NCBI GenBank assembly: GCA_024638845.1
Contig: JAHEJN010000008.1
Span: 1 to 64,000 of the forward strand
Length of the DNA: 64,000 bases
Source: Acidimicrobiales bacterium
GTDB lineage: Bacteria; Actinomycetota; Acidimicrobiia; Acidimicrobiales; JAHEJN01
Direction of reading: 5' to 3'
In this document: positions 59,443-64,000 of the stretch, one piece after another
Layout: the number at the start of each line of letters is the position of its first letter
How positions within the stretch are numbered: position 1 is the first letter of the stretch
The notes under the pieces: generated by a model
Told to the model about the DNA's origin: nothing
The model's input: only the letters and a program-made list of their open reading frames with translations
Databases searched by the model: none
Position numbers and translations under genes: made by a program

Positions 59443-59525
59443 CGCCGTCGAGTGAGGAGCCTTGTTCGAGCCACGTTGTGCCCGACGCAGTCGGGATCGG
59501 CCAGCGACGACGTGATTGAGAACAT
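59439..59525 (-). CDS. leaderless 28-residue upstream ORF coupled to wzm
   Basis: ATG 59525 is 7 nt after TAGCGT and opens MFSITSSLADPDCVGHNVAR, ending TRLLTRRR before TGA, which overlaps the wzm ATG. It has a basic C-terminus and one cysteine. No domain is recognised. Part of the recurring layout seen four more times. Confidence 0.5.
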   Translation of the reverse strand: MFSITSSLADPDCVGHNVARTRLLTRRR

Positions 59526-59532
59526 CGCACTG

Positions 59533-59538
59533 ACGCTA
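59533..59538 (-). promoter_or_regulatory. -10 box (TAGCGT) for the wzm-wzt operon
   Basis: TAGCGT on the minus strand, 7 nt before the upstream-ORF ATG at 59525. Confidence 0.55.
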
Positions 59539-59610
59539 CCGCAGTGGCGGAACGCCGCCTCGCACACCGAGACCGTGCCGGGAATCGCACTGCGGCTCGT
59601 CGGCGAGCGG

Positions 59611-59616
59611 TAGTGT
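59611..59616 (+). promoter_or_regulatory. candidate -10 box (TAGTGT)
   Basis: TAGTGT on the plus strand, divergent from the wzm promoter. It would give a leader of roughly 65 nt before ATG 59688. Confidence 0.35.
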
Positions 59617-59687
59617 CAGCCTTGGCGCATCACGCCGTCGTGCACTGCGACTTCGGTCGTATGTCCTCGTGATCGCCTCCCCGGAAT

Positions 59688-60707
59688 ATGAGCACCCTCA
59701 CCATCACCGTGGTCGTCCCGGTCTATTCCGGTGCGGCATACCTCGAACGACTCGCCGAGACAATCGACGCCGAACGAGCGGCGTGGGAAGACGGCGCGAC
59801 GCCCTTTCGATTGGAGCAGGCAGTTTTCGTTGCGGACTCCCCGGTCGACGACTCACCCGAAGTACTCGAACGTCTGTCGCGGCAGTATGCGTGGCTCGAT
59901 GTGGTCACCCTGGCCAGGAACTTCGGGCAACACCCGGCGACGATAGCCGGCATCCTGCACTCGTCTGGCGACTGGATCGTCACCCTCGACGAGGACCTCC
60001 AGCATCGGCCCGAGGACATCCCCAAGTTGTTGCGCCGTGCCGCCGAGACCAGCCTCGACGTCGTGTACGCGCAGCCCGACGCGTCGGTCCACCGGGGATA
60101 TCGTGATCTCGCTTCGCGTGTCTACAAACGTCTGGTGATGAGCGCGACAGGCATTCCGCAGGTCGGCTGGTTCAACAGCTTCCGGTTGATGCGGGGCTCG
60201 GTGGCGCGAGCGGCAGCCGCAGTCAGCGGACACGAGACCTATTTCGACGTCGCCCTCACCTGGTTCACCGATCGGTACGGCACCGAGCGCTTGCCGCTCG
60301 TCGATGAGCGCTACCGATCGAGCGGCCGCAGCGGTTACGGCTTTCGAAGCCTCGTGTCGCACGCACGCCGGATGATCGTGTCGTCGCAGCCCAAGGTGCT
60401 CCGCCTCGGGGCGTTGATCGGCCTGCTGGCCATGCTCATCGCGTTCGGGCTCACCGTGGTGGCGATCTTCACCCGCGCAGTCGACGCGGAATCGGTCGCG
60501 GTTCGTGGGTGGCTATCCCTCTTCGTCGGCATCGTGTTCTTCGGGGGTGTCATCAGTCTGTTGTTGGCCGTTGTGCTCGAGTACCTGACCAACGTGGTCC
60601 AACACACCCAGGGCAAGCCGACGTTCTTCGCCGTCGACCGGTCGAACGACGAGATGCTCCGCGAGTACTTCTCGAAACGCGATGCGGCTCCGATTCCCGA
60701 CGGCTGA
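59688..60707 (+). CDS. membrane-anchored glycosyltransferase family 2 (GtrB/ArnC-like)
   Basis: 339 residues. ITVVVPVYSGAAYLERL, VVTLARNFGQHPATIAGI and WIVTLDEDLQHRPEDIPKLL are the polyprenyl-phosphate glycosyltransferase motifs (D-E-D-L-Q-H metal site). Two C-terminal helices (~235-260 and ~270-300) anchor it. GtrB/ArnC enzymes transfer a sugar from a nucleotide to polyprenyl phosphate. A partial GtrA flippase gene at 63863 completes the system. Followed by an epimerase that overlaps its 3' end by 26 bp. Confidence 0.9.
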   Translation: MSTLTITVVVPVYSGAAYLERLAETIDAERAAWEDGATPFRLEQAVFVADSPVDDSPEVLERLSRQYAWLDVVTLARNFGQHPATIAGILHSSGDWIVTLDEDLQHRPEDIPKLLRRAAETSLDVVYAQPDASVHRGYRDLASRVYKRLVMSATGIPQVGWFNSFRLMRGSVARAAAAVSGHETYFDVALTWFTDRYGTERLPLVDERYRSSGRSGYGFRSLVSHARRMIVSSQPKVLRLGALIGLLAMLIAFGLTVVAIFTRAVDAESVAVRGWLSLFVGIVFFGGVISLLLAVVLEYLTNVVQHTQGKPTFFAVDRSNDEMLREYFSKRDAAPIPDG

Positions 60708-61635
60708 CGTCGCCGCGACGGACGAGGGCCGGTTCGTGACCGTCCAGTTCGGGCTCGGCACGATCGGACGATGCATCGACTCCTCGCTCGCGTCGCTCAT
60801 GCCGTCCACGATGGTGGACCTCGACGATGAGTGGGGAATCAGCGCGGCAGCCCGAACCAACAGGGTCTCCGAGGCGCTTGCGGTTGCCCAGCGGAAGGCT
60901 GGGCCTCTCTCGCGGGTGTCGGTAATATGGAGCGCCGGCGTCGCCGGGTTCGATTCCGACTACGCCGAGACCGCCGCAGAGCTCGACGCCTTCCGCGGCG
61001 TGGTCGAGGCAGTCCGGCAGTTCGCTGACTCGGGAACCGGTTGTGCGGTGGCCGTGCATCTGCTCAGCTCGGCCGGAGGCCTCTACGAGGGACAGACTCG
61101 GGTCGAGCCCGGCAATGCTCCGGATCCGCAACGACCGTACGGACAACTCAAGCTGGCTCAGGAAGCGGCGGTGCGGGAATTGGTCGGTGGGGTCGGCATC
61201 GACGTCTACCGACCCTCGTCGGTCTTCGGCTCCGTCTCCACGAAGAGCCGCCAGGGCCTTGTGCCGACGCTGGTCCGGAATGGCCTCCTCGGAAGGGTGA
61301 CCACACTGAGTGGTGCAATCGGCACACAGCGCGATTATGTCTCGGCGCGGATGGTCGGTCGCCATATTGCTCGACGTGTACTCTCCGAGTCAGGGGTGGA
61401 CCTCACAATCTCCCATCTCGTGGCGGCAAGACCACACACGGTCGGCGAGGTTCTTCGGATCGTCGAGCGAGCGCTACGACGCCGAGTCCTTCTCGCCGTG
61501 GCGCCGGCCGAGAACGCGGCGCCGATCACTTTTTCGGAGTCGATTCGTGCGGCTGATTTCGCGGCAGAGGATCTGCGAGTCGGCATCGAACAGGTGGCAT
61601 CGGAGTACCTGGGGCGGTCGAGTCTCGCAGCCTGA
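60682..61635 (+). CDS. NAD(P)-dependent sugar epimerase/dehydratase, divergent
   Basis: 317 residues from ATG 60682. The N-terminal loop FVTVQFGLGTIGRCI is atypical: G-L-G-T-I-G in place of G-x-x-G-x-x-G. VSVIWSAGVAGF and VHLLSSAGGLYE stand for the second strand and catalytic Ser/Thr region, and YGQLKLAQE for the Y-x-x-x-K active site. VYRPSSVFGSVS and DYVSARMVGRHIA fit an extended SDR. An in-frame GTG at 60736 is an alternative start. It probably modifies the sugar used by the neighbouring GT2 enzyme (inference). Confidence 0.75.
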   Translation: MRLRFPTADVAATDEGRFVTVQFGLGTIGRCIDSSLASLMPSTMVDLDDEWGISAAARTNRVSEALAVAQRKAGPLSRVSVIWSAGVAGFDSDYAETAAELDAFRGVVEAVRQFADSGTGCAVAVHLLSSAGGLYEGQTRVEPGNAPDPQRPYGQLKLAQEAAVRELVGGVGIDVYRPSSVFGSVSTKSRQGLVPTLVRNGLLGRVTTLSGAIGTQRDYVSARMVGRHIARRVLSESGVDLTISHLVAARPHTVGEVLRIVERALRRRVLLAVAPAENAAPITFSESIRAADFAAEDLRVGIEQVASEYLGRSSLAA

Positions 61636-61674
61636 GCGCCCGGTGGGTGTGGCGGGCGGTGATGCTCGGGCCGG

Positions 61675-61680
61675 TACGCT
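61675..61680 (+). promoter_or_regulatory. -10 box (TACGCT)
   Basis: TACGCT on the plus strand, 6 nt before the upstream-ORF ATG at 61687. Confidence 0.5.
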
Positions 61681-61686
61681 CTCCCC

Positions 61687-61740
61687 ATGAGTTCGGGACT
61701 CCCACGTTTCCTTGCGACTGCGGGTCTGGACGAGCTTTGA
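61687..61740 (+). CDS. leaderless 17-residue upstream ORF coupled to the membrane glycosyltransferase
   Basis: ATG 61687, 6 nt after TACGCT, encodes MSSGLPRFLATAGLDEL and ends in TGA that overlaps TTG 61737 as TTGA. The same layout as upstream ORFs before wzm, the GT-C gene at 52338, the GGDEF gene and a GT4. Confidence 0.5.
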   Translation: MSSGLPRFLATAGLDEL

Positions 61741-63866
61741 CCATCAAGGCACCGGTGGGTGACGCACCTACCGCCGTTTCTCCGGCGACGGCGTATCGTC
61801 GGGTGAGTCGATTCGTCGAAGCGCACGCGATGAGCGTCACCTTCGTCGCAGTCTGCGTCGCGACATCGATCGCTTTTGCCCCGCAGCTCTTCAACGACGC
61901 AGTATTCCCGTGGGACTTCCTGGGAGGCGCATCGACGGCACCCCCATTCGTCGCCGAGTCGATCGGTGAAGGCCGATGGCCGACCTGGTCGAACTTCGTG
62001 GGGTCGGGCCAGTCATTACCCCTCGACCCACAAAGCGGGCTGTACTACCCGCTCTGGTGGGTACTCGGCCTGCTCGATATCCCCTTGTCGGTCACGTTCC
62101 TCGCCAAGATCCACGTAGCGCACGTCGCCGTCGGAGCGATGGGCGTGGCGCTCCTTGCCAGGGCTCGGAAGGTTCCGGCGGCCTACCTACCGCTCGTAGC
62201 TGTCGCCTTCGTGATGTTCGGCGGGTTCTACAGCCAAGCTCAGCACGTGACCCACTTCCGAGGGTTCGCGCTCTTCCCGTGGCTGTTGTGGTCGCTCACG
62301 ATCCCCGAGAGGGGTCTGCCGACTCGTCGGCTGGTTTGGCTGCCGCTCGTTGCGTGGCTGGCCGTTGCCAGTATCTATCCGGGGCAGCTCCCTGCGTTTG
62401 CGATTCTCGGCGGGGCGTACCTGGTCACCGAGTTCGTTCCACGACGTCAGCGCTTCCGCACCGAGAACGTCCGCACTGTGGTCGTCGCGATGCTGGCGAG
62501 CGTGGGGATCGCTGCAACCATGCTCATCCCGTACCTGGCGGCCACATCCGATCCGGATCTCATCTTCCGGCCGTTCCCACCGACCGTCGGCAATCTCGAG
62601 GTCGGTTCACTGCATGCGAGGGATCTTTTCGGCCTGATGGTGAGTAGCTGGGGGTTCGCCGCCGATGGGTCCATTCACTCCCTCTATGTCGGAGTGATCG
62701 TGCTCCTCGGCCTGAGTGGTCTGACCGGTCCGGTTCTGCGGCGCCAGCTGCCGCTCGTTGTCACGGCCTTGGTCGCCCTGGGGTTCGCTTCGATGGGTTC
62801 GGTTGACTTCATCGCCGAACAGATGCTGCGGGTCGACCTCGTGTTCGCGTCGCGATTCCCGGTGGCCGACTACAAGATCGGGCTGGTCGTCCCGATGCTC
62901 ATCTTCAGTGCCTTCGGCTGGTCTGCGCTGATCCGTCGTGATGTCCCCATCGTGAGACCTCTCTGGGTCGCCGCCATCTTGTTGACGGCGGTCTGGGTGG
63001 CCCGAGACGTCGCCATCACCGATCCTGCTCGGCGATGGCCGTGGCTGCTTCTCGTTCTTGCGCTCGGCGTTGCCATCGCGGTGTGGGCACCGAGGCGAGA
63101 GCTGGTTGCGGTCGCGTGTCTGGTCGTCCTCGTGGGCTATGACGGCGTACGGGCCCACGCCGACCTGTACTTCACCGAGGGTCAATACAGCCCGTGGGTG
63201 GCCTACTTCGACGATGCCTCGCTCGACCGCTGGAGCAACGCTGCACACAACCTGGAGAATGCGCTCCGCGTGGAGCCCGAGATCCGTCCCGCTCGCATTC
63301 CACCGGTCCAACCGATCGAGGACAAGCCGAACGGACGACCACCTGACAGCTTCGGATTCCTCGCAACCGACTACTACGTCTCGAGCTACACGGCGAACGT
63401 GCCCTATGCACGGTTGGAAGCCCAGACCGACCCTGTTCTGTACGAGTATCTGCGTCAGCCATGGACTGCGTGGGTCGAACCGTGCGCCGGCGCGAACTGC
63501 CTCAGCGCCGACGGTGAGCTCCCTGCAGTGCGGGAGTGGGGCGACCCGAGTCCTCTTGTCCGTACGACGCGCTACGGCATCGACTCGATCGACTATGTCG
63601 TCGACACTCCGGAGCGGGTGCTGTTCATAGAGAACGAATTGAACTACCCCGGTTGGGGGAGCACCTCCGACAAGGTTTCGCCGGTAGATCACGACGGCGC
63701 GTTCCGGGCGTGGATTCTCGAGCCCGGCTCGTACAGCTTCACCGCTCGGTACCGTGACGAGGCGCTCGACGAGCAGATCGCTGCGTTCGTGGTGACGATC
63801 GCGCTGCTCGTTGCGCTCGGCGGATCGATGGTCTTCGAGCGACGACGTGACACGGTCGACGCATGA
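61737..63866 (+). CDS. large polytopic membrane protein, YfhO/GT-C-like glycosyltransferase
   Basis: About 709 residues if it starts at TTG 61737; GTG 61755, with AAGG 5 nt upstream, is an alternative, and the frame is open back to 61647. A cytoplasmic N-terminus precedes ~12 helices (residues ~30-500) and a ~170-residue extracytoplasmic part, then a last helix near the C-terminus. The first loop has F-P-W-D-F-L-G-G, and YYPLWWVLG follows, as in YfhO-like GT-C proteins that transfer sugars from polyprenyl phosphate. Overlaps the next gene (GtrA) by 4 nt; with the GtrB-like GT2 it suggests a three-part extracytoplasmic glycosylation system. Confidence 0.75.
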   Translation: MTIKAPVGDAPTAVSPATAYRRVSRFVEAHAMSVTFVAVCVATSIAFAPQLFNDAVFPWDFLGGASTAPPFVAESIGEGRWPTWSNFVGSGQSLPLDPQSGLYYPLWWVLGLLDIPLSVTFLAKIHVAHVAVGAMGVALLARARKVPAAYLPLVAVAFVMFGGFYSQAQHVTHFRGFALFPWLLWSLTIPERGLPTRRLVWLPLVAWLAVASIYPGQLPAFAILGGAYLVTEFVPRRQRFRTENVRTVVVAMLASVGIAATMLIPYLAATSDPDLIFRPFPPTVGNLEVGSLHARDLFGLMVSSWGFAADGSIHSLYVGVIVLLGLSGLTGPVLRRQLPLVVTALVALGFASMGSVDFIAEQMLRVDLVFASRFPVADYKIGLVVPMLIFSAFGWSALIRRDVPIVRPLWVAAILLTAVWVARDVAITDPARRWPWLLLVLALGVAIAVWAPRRELVAVACLVVLVGYDGVRAHADLYFTEGQYSPWVAYFDDASLDRWSNAAHNLENALRVEPEIRPARIPPVQPIEDKPNGRPPDSFGFLATDYYVSSYTANVPYARLEAQTDPVLYEYLRQPWTAWVEPCAGANCLSADGELPAVREWGDPSPLVRTTRYGIDSIDYVVDTPERVLFIENELNYPGWGSTSDKVSPVDHDGAFRAWILEPGSYSFTARYRDEALDEQIAAFVVTIALLVALGGSMVFERRRDTVDA

Positions 63867-64000
63867 CTGCTGAGTTGCGCCGAGTAGGACGCTCGCTGAC
63901 CAGGCCGCAGGGCGTTCGTTTCGTACTGGTCGGTGCATTCAACACCGGGTTCAGCTACGTGGTGTTCTCGGTCGCGCTTCTCGTGTTCGGTGTGGGCTAT
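63863..64000 (+). CDS. GtrA family flippase, N-terminal part
   Basis: 46 codons up to the window edge, ATGA overlap with the membrane glycosyltransferase. RFVLVGAFNTGFSYVVFSVA is the conserved first helix of GtrA-family proteins, small four-helix membrane proteins thought to flip polyprenyl-phosphate sugars. The right end is cut off, so the full length is unknown. Confidence 0.8.
   Translation, partial: MTAELRRVGRSLTRPQGVRFVLVGAFNTGFSYVVFSVALLVFGVGY

Overview
The window is high-GC, densely packed bacterial DNA. It looks like a chromosomal segment of an actinobacterium, probably class Acidimicrobiia (inference from gene content and protein flavour; no rRNA or tRNA gene is present to prove it). 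Supporting traits are many GTG starts, 4-nt stop/start overlaps throughout operons, a decaprenylphosphoryl-arabinose (DPA) type pathway, a Ku/LigD-type repair pair, and leaderless promoters with a TAGNNT-like -10 box 6-9 nt in front of the start codon.

Region 1 (1-19.5 kb) is a surface-polysaccharide island: a partial epimerase, a DegT sugar aminotransferase, glycosyltransferases (GT2 and GT4), two methyltransferases, an acyltransferase-3, an ABC exporter and five sulfotransferases of different subfamilies. It predicts a sulfated, acylated, methylated glycan. Region 2 (19.6-25.6 kb) is a five-gene, translationally coupled plus-strand operon: a Wzz/BY-kinase fusion, a Wzy-like membrane protein, a PqqD-HprK-like kinase fusion, a nucleotidyltransferase and a second PqqD-like protein. 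It joins chain-length control or polymerisation to a poorly characterised kinase/chaperone module. Region 3 (25.6-30.2 kb, minus) encodes DprE1-, UbiA- and DprE2-like enzymes for polyprenyl-phosphate arabinose, apparently co-transcribed behind a GGDEF protein.

Region 4 (30.3-48.7 kb) is mostly housekeeping: an M23 peptidase, dihydrolipoyl dehydrogenase, E2 acyltransferase, a LipB-LipA fusion, a secreted CAP protein with five 45-residue repeats, Ku, a LigD polymerase domain, a QueC-like PP-loop protein, leucyl aminopeptidase, a sirtuin, a rhodanese-ThiF protein and a small minus operon (GT4, methyltransferase, flippase-like membrane protein). Region 5 (48.8-64 kb) returns to glycan assembly: dTDP-rhamnose genes rmlA-C-B-D, two large GT-C-type membrane proteins, a GT2 and a GT4 that each carry an inserted beta-rich domain, Wzm/Wzt export, and a GtrB-like GT2, an epimerase, a membrane glycosyltransferase and the start of a GtrA flippase.

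The most unusual signal is a recurring arrangement, seen five times: a leaderless -10 box, a 9-28 codon upstream ORF, and a stop codon overlapping the main start by four bases (ATGA, GTGA or TTGA). It precedes a GT4, the GGDEF protein, both GT-C proteins and the Wzm permease. Other points of interest are the LipB-LipA fusion, alanine in DprE1 where mycobacteria carry the benzothiazinone-reactive cysteine, and convergent gene ends that overlap or nearly touch. No CRISPR array, insertion sequence, RNA gene or convincing intrinsic terminator was seen. No stretch over 300 bp lacks a gene.
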